From NCBI GenBank assembly GCA_025454405.1, contig JALOON010000003.1:1-64000 (forward strand): a stretch of DNA of 64,000 nt, in the 5' to 3' direction. Origin of the DNA: Oscillatoriaceae cyanobacterium Prado104 (GTDB taxonomy: Bacteria > Cyanobacteriota > Cyanobacteriia > Cyanobacteriales > Microcoleaceae). A program made the translations under genes and the position numbers. Each line of letters starts with the position of its first letter. The first letter of the stretch is position 1. The notes beneath the pieces were generated by a model, which worked only from the letters and a program-made list of their open reading frames with translations, was not told where the DNA came from and did no database searches. Below are positions 9,486 through 19,313 of the stretch, in pieces.

Positions 9486-9779
9486 TGTGCTTTGTTAGTT
9501 TGTAGTAAGGACTTTAGTCCTTAAAAACTGCGATTTTGTAGGGGACTTCAGTCCTCACTACGAACAAATAAATTTCTGTTTGTAGGTTGGGTTGAGGAAC
9601 GAAACCCAACTAGTGAGTTCGTCCTGAGTTGGGTTTTACTTCGTTCAACCCAACCTACGAATCTGAGTTGGGTCCAGCGAAGCCGAGGGTTCACTTCATT
9701 CAACCCAACCTACGAATTTATCTGTAGTGGTAAGGTGCGCACTGCGCACCCTACAAATAGAGTTTGTACGTAAGTCCTG
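9486..9779. repeat. Repeat-filled spacer between sbpA and cysT
   Basis: Three repeat types stand in a row: an inverted GTAGTAAGGACTTTAGTCC ... GGACTTCAGTCCTCACTAC pair (9501-9571), an inverted TAGGTTGGGTT ... AACCCAACCTACGAA pair (about 9582-9661, partly repeated to 9716), and the palindrome GGTGCGCACTGCGCACC (9734-9750). All can fold in RNA. No gene seen. Confidence 0.8.
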
Positions 9780-10934
9780 TTACTGTTTGACAGCACCTTG
9801 AATTTTGTCAAAAACAGCTCCGTCATCGAAGAATTTCTTCTGAATCTCTCCCCAACCTCCTAAGTCTTGAACTGTAAATAGGTTGCTAACGGACGGATAT
9901 TTTTGGGCGAATTCTGGTTCGGCTGCAACTGTCGCATCTACCGGACGAAATCCTGCTTTGGCAAATTCCCGCTGCGCTTCTGGAGTGTACAAAAATTTGA
10001 CAAATGCTTCGGCAACTTCGCGAGTGCCGTGTTTGTCAACGTTTTTATCGACTACGGCAACTGGATTGTCGATCGAAATATTGACATCGGGAATGGTATA
10101 AGTCGGTTTTTCGCCTTTTTGAGCGGCCAAAATAATCTCGTTTTCGTAGTTGATTAAGGCGTCACCTTGACCTTGTTTGAAAAATACGTCGGTGGCTTCG
10201 CGGGCATCTTTTGTCAGAACCGGGACGTTTTTGTAGACTTTAGTAGTAAAATCTAATGCTTTGGTGTCGTCGCCTCCGGTTTTAATTACTGAGCCCCAAA
10301 GTGCTAGAAAATTCCAACGGGCAACTCCTGATGTTTTGGGATCGGCTGTAATTAATTTCACTCCGTCTTTGGTTAAATCTTCCCAGGTTTTGATGCCTTT
10401 GGGATTGCCTTCGCGGGTGACGATTGCTGCTACTGATTTGCTGACAATGCCTTCGCTGGGAACTTCTTTTTCCCAGCCCGGTTGGATGAGTCCGGCTTTC
10501 TCAATTCTGGTTGTGTCGAAGGCGAGGGCGAGGTGTACGATGTCGGCTTCTAATCCGTCAATTACTGCCCGCGTTTGGGAACCGGAACCGCCGTAGCTTT
10601 GGTTGAATGTGACGGTTTGACCTTTTTCTTTTTGCCACTGTTCGACGAATTTGGGAATTATCGCTTCGTGGGCGGCTTTGGTAACGGCGAAGGAAACTAG
10701 GGTTAATTCTACGTTGCCTTTGTTGGAAGTTGTACCGGGACTTGTACCGGGACTTGCACCGGGGCTGGCTGCGGGATTGTTGCTGCTGCCGGTGCTGCAG
10801 GATGCTACTGCCACACTTAATGTTATTCCCACTAAAAATAGTGACACAAAGCTTCTTAACGAAGTCAGCAATTGACGTTTGCCTTTCGGCTGTTGCCTCC
10901 GCAGGTGCTGGTTTAGGCGTTGCCAAGGAATCAT
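9780..10934 (-). CDS. sbpA: Sulfate-binding protein of the sulfate ABC transporter
   Basis: 384 residues. The N-terminus is basic, then hydrophobic (about 25-45), ending VAVASC, a likely lipobox that would make it a membrane-anchored periplasmic lipoprotein. A Pro/Gly/Ser spacer follows. The body matches the CysP/Sbp family (VSFAVTKAAHEAIIPKF, NQSYGGSGSQTRAVIDGLEA, DVVFFKQGQGDALINYENE-like segment). It captures sulfate for CysT/CysW. It is the first gene of the minus-strand cys cluster. Confidence 0.93.
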   Translation of the reverse strand: MIPWQRLNQHLRRQQPKGKRQLLTSLRSFVSLFLVGITLSVAVASCSTGSSNNPAASPGASPGTSPGTTSNKGNVELTLVSFAVTKAAHEAIIPKFVEQWQKEKGQTVTFNQSYGGSGSQTRAVIDGLEADIVHLALAFDTTRIEKAGLIQPGWEKEVPSEGIVSKSVAAIVTREGNPKGIKTWEDLTKDGVKLITADPKTSGVARWNFLALWGSVIKTGGDDTKALDFTTKVYKNVPVLTKDAREATDVFFKQGQGDALINYENEIILAAQKGEKPTYTIPDVNISIDNPVAVVDKNVDKHGTREVAEAFVKFLYTPEAQREFAKAGFRPVDATVAAEPEFAQKYPSVSNLFTVQDLGGWGEIQKKFFDDGAVFDKIQGAVKQ

Positions 10935-11664
10935 TATATTTCTGCCTCTACTTGCAAAATACGGTTATTGGGTCGGAATACCGTAATTATGGTGATGAGT
11001 TACGATTATAGACAAGAGCGAGCGAAATGGCAATAAAACAAATTCGGGTTTTTAGCCCCTATGTATCGAGAGGGAGAGGGGGAGAGGGGGGGAGAGGGAG
11101 AGGGGGAGAATTTAACTCGCTATTTATCGAGAGCCTGAAGGGGGAGATGGAGAAATTGGCTCGCTTTTCAATCGGGGGTAGCTTTCTCCGGATTAGGCAT
11201 TAGAAAAAAATTGGTAAAAAAAGACCAATCGGACATCTCTTAGCTTATTTGATAGGTGCTGTACGCGGAGATTCGGAGTAAAATGTAAAGAATATAAAGA
11301 TTGTTAAGTTAAGCTGCTGCTGGGCTTGTAAAGCTTGACGCTCGTCCAACTCTAAAGGCAGCAGTTATGAGTTTCGGCGCGCTGGCGATCGGCTCTAGAT
11401 GGTATTTTTTGGAGGCGAAGCGTAGCCGAGGGCATCTCCCCGCAGCTCGCGAAGCCGATTCTCTAGGAAATAGTCCTGATTGTCAGGCATCTCCCATAAA
11501 TCGAATAATTCCTCTAAAATCTCAAATCCCAAATCGAGTCACTAATCTAAAATCCCCAATCTAACATCTAATGACTTATCTCAAATCTCAAATCGAATCA
11601 CTCATCTAAAATCTAAAATCTAAAATCTAAAATTGACTCGCTCATCTAAAATCTAAAATCTAAA
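10935..11664. other. 730-base divergent intergenic region with low-complexity repeats
   Basis: This lies between sbpA (minus) and the WD40 gene (plus). It holds a GAGAGGG purine tract (about 11069-11110), and CTAAAATCTAAAATC/CAAATCTCAAATC heptamer-like repeats directly before the WD40 start (about 11510-11664). No convincing gene. Promoters for both genes must lie here, but I cannot pick a clear -35/-10 pair. Confidence 0.5.
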
Positions 11665-13821
11665 ATGGTACTTCCTCGCTCCGTATCAGATGCCCTAATA
11701 GAACTGTTGAAACCGATCGCTAACGAATTGAGAGAAAGATTGGGGTCTAGCGCTGTCAAAGAACGCTTTGGGGATATCGATCCCTCTAGTCCTTCGGCTG
11801 TGAACCAGCAAGTAAAAAAAGACCCACGCTGGATTAAAGCACAAATTAGATATTTGCAGCGCCAGCAGGCTAGAGAACAAGAATTAATCGCGATCGCCTG
11901 TGTAGAAGGAGAAGGCGGACAGGACGAAAAAATTAATCGCATTAAAGCTGAAGAATTGAGAGATCGGCGCGCCCTCAGCCGTTTGTGTCGCGAATTAATG
12001 CGCGAATTTCAAGCAGAAGCTGTGCGGCTTAAATTGAACGAAATTCAAACTTTGTGGGATAAGGATAACTGGTTTTCAAATTTAAGCAGGCAAGAAACAG
12101 AGCAGATTTTGCAGCAGCAACAACACCGATTGTTAATATTAGCTTCTCCGGCAAAAATTAGCGCTGACTGTCCCGATTCTTTCCGTCACAATCTCAATTT
12201 AGAACTGCCAGCTAAATTGAGGATTTTTTTAAACCAGTATTACCCGCAGCACGGGGATTTGTGTCCGGTTCAGTTTTACGGTGACTATTTTAAGCAGGCA
12301 ATTTCCGATATTGATGTGGAACGCTTGCAAACAGTTTTATCTCCCGTACCTACGGCTATATTGTACAGCGATATCAGTGATTATGAAGTTAATTTTCATG
12401 TCGGTTTTTGGGGAGTCATCAACCAGAATGTTTCTGTAATTGCTATGCAGCCTTGGAACTGGGAAGAAGTATACCATCAGTTAGAAGCAGAGGGAAAAAC
12501 TCAAAAACTTAGCTTGCGGATTATTCGGCAAATAATCGTGACAATTCACAAGTTATTGGCGGCATTTTTAGCCGATTTGTATTATTTGAGCATTGATTTT
12601 ACTCACGAACCTCAACTATTTAATTTATATGAAGAACTTGCTAAAGAATGGTTGTCTCAAGAGTGGATGGTGCCGTATATTGAAGCCCTCAGAGAAATCC
12701 AGCAGCAGCAGCGCATAGCTTGCGAGGGGGAAATGCGCAGGCTGGCTGCGAGAGAAGCTAAAGCTAAGGCGGAACGCAAGCGTTTGGAAGAGACGGAACG
12801 CAAGCGCCGAGAGGAGGCTGAGGCGGTATCGAAAAAGAAAAAGCAATTGGTTTACAAGTTGAAAAATCAGAAATGGCGGTGCGATCGCACTCTGCCAGGA
12901 CATTCTTCTTTTGTGAATTCTCTGGCGATTAGTCCGGCTGGAGATATTTTGGTTAGCGGTAGTTGGGATAAAACTATTAAGGTTTGGGAATTAGAAACAG
13001 GAGAATTAATCGGCACTCTCACGGGACATTCCGATCGCGTAAATTCTGTTGCTATTAGCAAAGATGGCAAACTGCTAGTCAGCGGCAGTTCCGACGAAAC
13101 AATTAAGTTTTGGAGCTTGCACACAGGCGATTTACTGTGTACTTTTCCCGGTCATTCTATGGAAGTAACTTCGGTGGCGATCGACCCGAACGGTCACGTA
13201 CTTGCTAGCTGTGGCGGACCTGACAATACTATTAAACTTTGGAATTTGCGGACGGGTCAGTTGCTGCGGACTTTGATCGGTCATTCAGATAATGTAAATG
13301 CGGTAGTTTTTAGCCCGGACGGTCAAATTTTGGCTAGCGGGAGTTCGGATGCGACGAGCAAAATTTGGGATGTCGAAACGGGCAAATTGCTGCGGACTCT
13401 TTCGGGGTTAAATCTTGGGGTGAATTCAGTAGCGATCGCGCCGGATGGCGAGGTGCTGGCTAGCGTTAGCAATGACTATACTATTAAACTGCGGAATTTA
13501 CATACAGGTAGTTTGCTGCGAATTTTGACTTCTCACGCCCGCAAGGGAAAAGGAACGGGTTTAGAAACGAGCGAGGCTTTGCATATTTTACAAAATTATG
13601 TGAGTCGGGGCAATTCAGTGGCGATCGGTCGGGATGGTTTGACTTTGGCCAGCGGTTGTGATGACAATACGGTGAAGATTTGGAATTTGCAAACCGGGGA
13701 GTTGCTGACTTCTCTTTTGGGGCATTTGGGTACGGTATATTCGGTGGCGATTTCGCCTTTGGGTAACGTGCTTGCTAGCGGGAGTGCGGATGAGACGATT
13801 AAAATTTGGCGGTGCGATTGA
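11665..13821 (+). CDS. WD40 repeat protein with an unrecognised N-terminal domain
   Basis: 718 residues. About 1-340 is a domain I do not recognise (contains RYLQRQQAREQELIAIACVEGEGGQ and an aromatic-rich part VNFHVGFWGVINQNVSVIAM). About 345-400 is a charged coiled coil (AKAERKRLEETERKRREEAE). Seven WD40 repeats follow to the C-terminus, enough for one beta-propeller; blades 5 and 6 are the least regular and blade 6 has a roughly 25-residue insertion (RKGKGTGLETSEALHILQNY). No ATPase motif is seen, unlike STAND-type WD40 proteins. The propeller suggests a binding scaffold. The start codon lies within the heptamer repeat edge with no clear ribosome site. Confidence 0.8.
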   Translation: MVLPRSVSDALIELLKPIANELRERLGSSAVKERFGDIDPSSPSAVNQQVKKDPRWIKAQIRYLQRQQAREQELIAIACVEGEGGQDEKINRIKAEELRDRRALSRLCRELMREFQAEAVRLKLNEIQTLWDKDNWFSNLSRQETEQILQQQQHRLLILASPAKISADCPDSFRHNLNLELPAKLRIFLNQYYPQHGDLCPVQFYGDYFKQAISDIDVERLQTVLSPVPTAILYSDISDYEVNFHVGFWGVINQNVSVIAMQPWNWEEVYHQLEAEGKTQKLSLRIIRQIIVTIHKLLAAFLADLYYLSIDFTHEPQLFNLYEELAKEWLSQEWMVPYIEALREIQQQQRIACEGEMRRLAAREAKAKAERKRLEETERKRREEAEAVSKKKKQLVYKLKNQKWRCDRTLPGHSSFVNSLAISPAGDILVSGSWDKTIKVWELETGELIGTLTGHSDRVNSVAISKDGKLLVSGSSDETIKFWSLHTGDLLCTFPGHSMEVTSVAIDPNGHVLASCGGPDNTIKLWNLRTGQLLRTLIGHSDNVNAVVFSPDGQILASGSSDATSKIWDVETGKLLRTLSGLNLGVNSVAIAPDGEVLASVSNDYTIKLRNLHTGSLLRILTSHARKGKGTGLETSEALHILQNYVSRGNSVAIGRDGLTLASGCDDNTVKIWNLQTGELLTSLLGHLGTVYSVAISPLGNVLASGSADETIKIWRCD

Positions 13822-14237
13822 GTGTGTAAGGTTTGGTTACTTCTTTTCCACCCGAAGAATTAGTATTATTTAACCGCGAAGACGCGAAGGGCGCGAAGGA
13901 AGAATTAGGAAGAAAAATTTCATCATCTCTCTGCCCCTTTCCCTCTTCCAAGTTATAAATGATTTTATCTACCCGCTTTGCCTCAAAAATAAAACTTTAT
14001 ACGTGCTGGCTCGCATGAAAGTTAAAGCACTAATGATGCGCCGGGATTACGTTAGCTTGCATCCTGAAGATAGTTATTTAATCCTGCACAGTTGTGCTAA
14101 TCAAGTGTTAGTAGGTGAGGAAGGTACAGCAATTCGCTTCGATACCGGCTCGATCCCGAGAAGGTCAAGGCTCGGCTGGTGGTACTTCAACTGAGTTGCC
14201 ATACGAACTTCTCCTGTCATGTCGGGGGAAGCGACTA
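13822..14237. other. Intergenic region after the WD40 gene
   Basis: It contains a CCGCGAAGACGCGAAGG repeat (13873-13889) also found near 36501-36517, and an open reading frame at 14003-14194 (63 residues) that I do not recognise and that has no good ribosome site. I do not call a gene here. Confidence 0.4.
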
Positions 14238-15446
14238 TTAAGCATCGCGTTCTGTCCGCACCCATTTAGTTTGCCGCTTGACCAGAAAACCAAAATACAA
14301 AGGAATTTTCCACAGGATGTAAAAAGGTACGGATAGCAAAGTTGCACCGGAAATTGCTTCTCTACCGAATTTAGCCCAAGCACCGACTATTGAAATTAAA
14401 ATCAGCAGTCCTTCTATTCCTAAAAACACAGCGGGAAGTGCCGATATTCCCAAAATTACTGCTAGTAACGAGACTGCAAAAGCACCCAGCCACATCGCAA
14501 CTAACAGCGATAATGGAGGAACGGCTAAGTCAAGGGCGATCGCCATCAAGTCAAATCTTTTCTGCTGTAAAGAAGCTGCTGCAAGTCGGGGAGTTTGAGT
14601 TAGCAAAGTCTGCAAGTGACCGTGTTCCCATCTCGTTCTTTGGCTTTTTGCGGCTTCCTGCTGCTTTGGCAAACAGCCTGTGACTTTGGCTTCGGGACAG
14701 AAGACTGTGGGAGTTCCGGCGATCGCCAGATCCAAACTCATTTGCATATCTTCAACTATATTGCTGCTAGCTAAAGAGATGCCGCGAATTACTGACCAGG
14801 GAAAAGCCATGCCAGTTCCTGTTAGCAATGTTGGAAATCCTAGCTCTTTTAAGCCGCTGGGACGAACTAAGTTTTTCACTAAAAATGCTAAAGCAGAAAC
14901 CGAGTCTTTTGGAGTAGGATTTGGCGGCTGTTCCATCAGGTAAGTTGCTTGTATCGGGCGTTGATTTTCAACAGCAAATCTGGCTAATTTTTCGATTGAA
15001 TCCGGCTCGCAAATGCAGTCGGCGTCTACCATAATTACTACTTCTGGGGGCGCGGATTCGATCGACTGCAAGCCGAAATCTAGGGCGTATCCTTTGCCTT
15101 TGCGTTCGGTATCTTGGCGTTCGATCGCGCTGGCACCGCTGTTGCGGGCTATATTTGCTGTTTCGTCGGTGCAATTGTCGGCAATTACTAACAAGCGATC
15201 GTCCGGTGTTAGTTGCGGTAAAATTGTGGAGATTGTAGCTGCAATTCCGGCGGCTTCGTTGTAGGCGGGAATTAAAACAGCTACTTTGGGACGGGGCGAT
15301 TTAGCGTCTGCTGTCGTGCCGCTACTTGACAGTAAAGCAGCAGTACATTCGAGAAACAAAACGCCGATCGGGATTAGCAGAATCAGGGAGACTGTTAATA
15401 ATAAGAGTTCGATCGACACCGAAACTAAACTGTTATTTCCCAGCAC
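14238..15446 (-). CDS. Membrane glycosyltransferase, family 2
   Basis: 402 residues from a GTG. An N-terminal membrane helix (about 8-40) precedes a GT-A domain with AVLIPAYNEAAGIAATI, the D-x-D-type site VMVDADCICEPDS and a QxxRW-type motif (SQRTRWEHGHL), and two to three C-terminal helices follow (about 300-385). This is the layout of processive or membrane-bound GT2 enzymes making polysaccharides. Substrate unknown. The next gene upstream on this strand is an epimerase-like protein, so both may act in sugar polymer synthesis. Confidence 0.88.
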   Translation of the reverse strand: MLGNNSLVSVSIELLLLTVSLILLIPIGVLFLECTAALLSSSGTTADAKSPRPKVAVLIPAYNEAAGIAATISTILPQLTPDDRLLVIADNCTDETANIARNSGASAIERQDTERKGKGYALDFGLQSIESAPPEVVIMVDADCICEPDSIEKLARFAVENQRPIQATYLMEQPPNPTPKDSVSALAFLVKNLVRPSGLKELGFPTLLTGTGMAFPWSVIRGISLASSNIVEDMQMSLDLAIAGTPTVFCPEAKVTGCLPKQQEAAKSQRTRWEHGHLQTLLTQTPRLAAASLQQKRFDLMAIALDLAVPPLSLLVAMWLGAFAVSLLAVILGISALPAVFLGIEGLLILISIVGAWAKFGREAISGATLLSVPFYILWKIPLYFGFLVKRQTKWVRTERDA

Positions 15447-15566
15447 TTTTTTACCTCCATTAATTTTTTTTTGCTGCGATCGAATTAGTTCGTAGTGAGG
15501 ACTTCAGTCCGCATCCAAATCAGGACTTGCGCAATCAATAGCTTGACAGGCTACTTACAGCCTTCA

Positions 15567-15583
15567 GGTGCGCATTGCGCACC
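15567..15583. repeat. Dispersed palindrome GGTGCGC-N3-GCGCACC, copy 3
   Basis: GGTGCGCATTGCGCACC in the 220-base spacer between the epimerase-like gene and the glycosyltransferase gene. A half copy of the GTAGTGAGGACTTCAGTCC repeat precedes it (about 15491-15509). Confidence 0.8.
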
Positions 15584-15665
15584 CTACATACTCCCACATA
15601 CTCCTGACTCCTACTATAAATCCCCGTTTTAAAAACCTCGCCGTTAACTGTCAACTCTCAACTAT

Positions 15666-17264
15666 TTAAGCAACTTCCTTAACAAACTTTTCTGTTAGGG
15701 AAAATTCTCTGATATATCTTGATACCGAGCGCAAATATCCGACTTCTGCTTGAAGTGAATCGATTGCGAGCAGACTTTTAACTAAGTTGTCAAATCGATT
15801 GGGAATAATTCCAGCACCATCCAACACCAAGCGGTCAATTCTGCCGTACATTCCATGCAGTAGGAGTTCGATAATTTCCTTGTAGTCGGTAATCTTGCTG
15901 CCGTAACCTTCGAGTTTTTTGGGATTGATGCCCCACAGCAAAATTTTCAGCAATTCCTGAGCCGGAGTCCAGGAGAAAGAGGAAGCGATGATTTCTTTTT
16001 CGGCTGCTATCAAAACCTCCTTAATTTGCGCTTCGGGACAGTCAGGAGCTGAGACTAAGTTTACCAAGCGGGACACTTGTTTGCTCAATACCAGGAAAGA
16101 GAAAGGAGCCACTTCTGCGAGTTCGATCGTCCCGGAATCATCGATCGATCTGAAAGGATCTTCCAGCGCATTAATTAGCAAGTGAATCTCCCTGGGATTT
16201 TTCCAGTCAAATTGTCCGAGGAAAAAAGGTTCTTCGTATCCCGGCAAAAGTCCTTGAAAATAAATCGGCAGGTTTTTGCCTGATTCCAGGATTTTGTAAA
16301 GTGCTACTTCTAGTGTTTCTGTCGGCCATCCCAGATTGCGCACCGTCAGAAATTTAAGTTTTCCGGGAACGCATAAAACCAGTCCGTTCAGCAATAAATT
16401 TACGGCTTCAACTGCATTTTGAGCGGTTACGTAGCGGTGGGGGGCGTGAACGTTGACTGTTTTACCTTGCTGTACTTTGTTGGACATTTGCTCGCAGAAC
16501 AAGCTATTTTCCAACATATGAGTAAAGCGCACCATTGCGTAAGTTACATTTCCTTCTTGCGCTGCTTTGGCAAATTGCCATTCAGCTAACTTTTTGGAAG
16601 CTGCATAAACTTCAGTTGTAAAGTAACGAGATGCTTTTCCTGTGGAAGAGAATACGCAGTTTTCTACACCGGATTTTTCGCAAAGTTGGATAATATTTTC
16701 GATACCTAACAGGCTGCTGGTAACTGTTTCTTTGATTTGGATTTCCGCGAGTCCGGGAGAGCGTTGCGCTGCTAGGTGAAAGACAATTTCTGGCTTTTCT
16801 TGTTCAAATATATATTGCAACGCTTGGATGTTGCGAATGTCGGCAGCGTAGAAAGTGACTCCATCTTTTTGGTCAGAACTTGGAATATTTTCTTGGGGAT
16901 TTTGACAGCGTGCTTTGTCAACAGATACTATTTTCCCAGCGCCGAGTTCGAGCAGTTTTTCGATTAAGAATTTGCCGACGCATCCTTCTCCACCGGTTAC
17001 TAGGAGGGTTTTTCCTGCGATTTTGCTGCTAATGGCTGCTGCGTAGAGGTGAACGGAGCGATCGCGCACGTCGGCAAAAGGGTCGCTGGCTAATAGCCCG
17101 TCTGCTTTGTAGGCTGCGATTAGCTGTTGCGTGAGGGTTCGCAAAGCAGCCAGAATCTCCGGATCTTGCGGTTCCGGAGAACCGGGGGTAACTAGCTGTT
17201 GGATGCGAGCAATTATTTCTGCTTTGCTGTTTTCTTCAAATACTGAGGAATCGAATGCTGGCAC
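15666..17264 (-). CDS. Large NAD-dependent epimerase/dehydratase-like protein
   Basis: 532 residues from a GTG with an AAAGGAGC ribosome site 6 bases before it. Residues about 85-330 form an extended SDR Rossmann domain: GKTLLVTGGEGCVGKFLIEK (nucleotide loop), FHLAAQRSPG and the catalytic-type YAASKK. The remainder (about 330-532) is a helical extension longer than in ordinary sugar epimerases; I do not recognise it. A leading 85-residue helical part is also extra. A nucleotide-sugar modifying role near the glycosyltransferase is plausible but unproven. Confidence 0.75.
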   Translation of the reverse strand: MPAFDSSVFEENSKAEIIARIQQLVTPGSPEPQDPEILAALRTLTQQLIAAYKADGLLASDPFADVRDRSVHLYAAAISSKIAGKTLLVTGGEGCVGKFLIEKLLELGAGKIVSVDKARCQNPQENIPSSDQKDGVTFYAADIRNIQALQYIFEQEKPEIVFHLAAQRSPGLAEIQIKETVTSSLLGIENIIQLCEKSGVENCVFSSTGKASRYFTTEVYAASKKLAEWQFAKAAQEGNVTYAMVRFTHMLENSLFCEQMSNKVQQGKTVNVHAPHRYVTAQNAVEAVNLLLNGLVLCVPGKLKFLTVRNLGWPTETLEVALYKILESGKNLPIYFQGLLPGYEEPFFLGQFDWKNPREIHLLINALEDPFRSIDDSGTIELAEVAPFSFLVLSKQVSRLVNLVSAPDCPEAQIKEVLIAAEKEIIASSFSWTPAQELLKILLWGINPKKLEGYGSKITDYKEIIELLLHGMYGRIDRLVLDGAGIIPNRFDNLVKSLLAIDSLQAEVGYLRSVSRYIREFSLTEKFVKEVA

Positions 17265-17793
17265 GTTCTTAGCTCCTTTCGATTATATAAATACTGAGGC
17301 TTTAGCTGATTCTTAAAGCAGATTTTTTGAACTTTGTTTTAATAAAGCCATCTCCACTATAATCGCATTTTACGTACTTTTGGCAATACTCCGCTCGCAA
17401 TCTTTAACATTTCTTTGGAATACTGACAAGATTTTGCGATAATTTAAATTTCGCGTAAAGCCGACGAGCAGGAAGTAAGCTGTGCAGCATCTAGATTGTC
17501 TGTGATATTTGAGGGGGAGAGGGGGAGAGTGGGAGAGCCGGAGAGGAAGAAATTAGCGATAGTGCCGATCGATAATCGAGTCAAATGTCAATTAATAACT
17601 TAAAGTTGCTAATTAAACGATAATCGCAAAATTTTACTCAATTTGTTTAATCTCTATCTGCCAACAACAAAAATATTAATCAAAAATCCCCACATCAAGC
17701 GATAAATACCCAATTCCCAAATCAGGAATTCAACAATCTCAAATCTCAAATTTCAAATCTCAAATCCCCAAAATCCTCTATTTAAAATCTCAA
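17265..17793. other. Intergenic region with simple repeats
   Basis: No gene seen. It holds a GAGGGGGAGAGG tract (about 17511-17545) and CAAATCTCAAAT repeats (about 17730-17770). Confidence 0.6.
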
Positions 17794-17825
17794 CAAAAAA
17801 AGGGCAGAGATCCAGCTCTCTACCC
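17794..17825 (-). terminator. Intrinsic terminator of the pilT-like gene
   Basis: On the minus strand: GGGTAGAGA-GCTGGA-TCTCTGCCC (17825 to 17802) followed by seven T. It lies 15 bases past the stop of the PilT gene. The stem is nine pairs with one G-T wobble. Confidence 0.85.
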
Positions 17826-17840
17826 TTAAGTTTTTCCCTA

Positions 17841-19163
17841 CTACCGGGCGCGAATGCTGCGTTCTTTTTTGCTGCCTTCAAAGTCGCGAGCCATAGCAGC
17901 ATCGTAGCCTCCCGTCCGCAACCGGCGATCTAAATCGCTGGCTTCTGGAGAAGTTTTTGCTGCTTCTTCGATCGTCACTCTACCTTCAAGCACGAGCTTG
18001 TAAAGTGCCTGGTTGATAATCTGCATTCCTTCGTAAGTATCGTGTTCCATCAACCGGAAAGCTTCATCGTCCATGCCTTTCATCAAGTAATCGTGCATTG
18101 CAGGAGTATTGACTAAAATGTCGTGAACTGCTACGCGGCGGTTGTCAACAGTTGGCAGCAAAAGTTGGGCAATTACTGCTACCAAAGAATCGCAAATTTG
18201 AATCCGCATCGCTTGCTGTTCCTCGGGCGGATACATATTCAACAAGCGGTTGAGAGCGTTAATGGCGCTGCGGGTGTGGAGAGTTCCCAACACTAAGTGA
18301 CCTGTTTGAGCTGCTTGCAATGCAGTGTTAATCGTCACGCGATCGCGCATTTCCCCGATCAGAATTACATCTGGATCTTCCCGCAAAACTGCCCGCAAAG
18401 CCTGCTGGAATTCGTGGGTGTGCAGCCCCACTTCCCGCTGGCTGACCAAGCATTTTTTAGATGGGTGAATAAATTCGATCGGGTCTTCAATTGTAACTAC
18501 GTGCTTTTGCTCCATCTGGTTGAGGTGGTCGATCATTGCTGCCAATGTTGTCGATTTCCCGGAACCAGTCGGCCCTGTAATCAAAATTAATCCCTGCGAT
18601 CGCAGGATGATACTTTTGAGCACTTCTGGCAGCCTCAAAGCATCGATCGTCGGGATGTCCAAACTAATCAAACGCAGTACGATCGCGCCGCCGCTGAGAG
18701 AATCAAAACAGTTTACCCGGCACCGCACGAAGCCCGGATAAAAAATTGCCGTATCCAATTCTTTGGTATCTGCAAACTGTTTTCGTTGTTCGGGATTGAG
18801 AATTTCTGCTAAATATTGTTGAAAAATTTCTGGTGTTACTTTGGGGTGACTCGTGGCTACTTGCATCACGCCCCTAATCCGAAATCTGGGGACTTGACCG
18901 ACTCGAATGTGAATGTCAGATGCGGAGGCTGAATGCGCATCTCTGACCATTTGCTCGATCGTACTCGGCGGATGCTCCGGTTGCTTTTGGGCGGTCGGGG
19001 GGGGTGCTGGTACTGGTGCTGGAGGTGCGGGGTGCGCAGCAGCAGCAGGCGCAGCAGCAGCAGGCGCAGCAGCAGCCGATGCAGCCACGGGAGGCGGTGG
19101 CGGGGGCGAGCGACGGGCTTGAGCGTCTGGTCGAACGGGTGTAGGATTATCTAATGGGTTCAT
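17841..19163 (-). CDS. pilT: Type IV pilus retraction ATPase PilT family
   Basis: 440 residues from the ATG at 19163, which has GGAGAC 7 bases before it; a TTG at 19196 would add 11 residues and is less likely. After a Pro/Ala low-complexity leader (about 20-70) comes a PilT-type domain: Walker A GPTGSGKST, an acidic box at EDPIEF, Walker B in VILIGEMRDR, and the His box TGHLVLGTLHT. PilT hexamers at the pilus base retract type IV pili for gliding or twitching. The Ala-rich leader is unusual, and cyanobacteria often have several PilT paralogues; which one this is cannot be told here. No other pil genes adjoin. Confidence 0.9.
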   Translation of the reverse strand: MNPLDNPTPVRPDAQARRSPPPPPPVAASAAAAPAAAAPAAAAHPAPPAPVPAPPPTAQKQPEHPPSTIEQMVRDAHSASASDIHIRVGQVPRFRIRGVMQVATSHPKVTPEIFQQYLAEILNPEQRKQFADTKELDTAIFYPGFVRCRVNCFDSLSGGAIVLRLISLDIPTIDALRLPEVLKSIILRSQGLILITGPTGSGKSTTLAAMIDHLNQMEQKHVVTIEDPIEFIHPSKKCLVSQREVGLHTHEFQQALRAVLREDPDVILIGEMRDRVTINTALQAAQTGHLVLGTLHTRSAINALNRLLNMYPPEEQQAMRIQICDSLVAVIAQLLLPTVDNRRVAVHDILVNTPAMHDYLMKGMDDEAFRLMEHDTYEGMQIINQALYKLVLEGRVTIEEAAKTSPEASDLDRRLRTGGYDAAMARDFEGSKKERSIRAR

Positions 19164-19313
19164 TTTTTGTCTCCGGTCAATGTAGATTAACGGCAAAAAA
19201 AATGGCCGATTTCTAATCTAATCGCTAACTGCTAATTCCGCTGCTAAATTATTAGAAGATTTTACAATTTGGCTGTTTTAGGCGATATTTTAGCAATTAA
19301 CTATTCAAGTTTT

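Noticed and set aside
14003-14194. 63-residue open frame after the WD40 gene
   Set aside because: Not recognised, no ribosome site, and its end overlaps the region before the glycosyltransferase stop; too weak to call.
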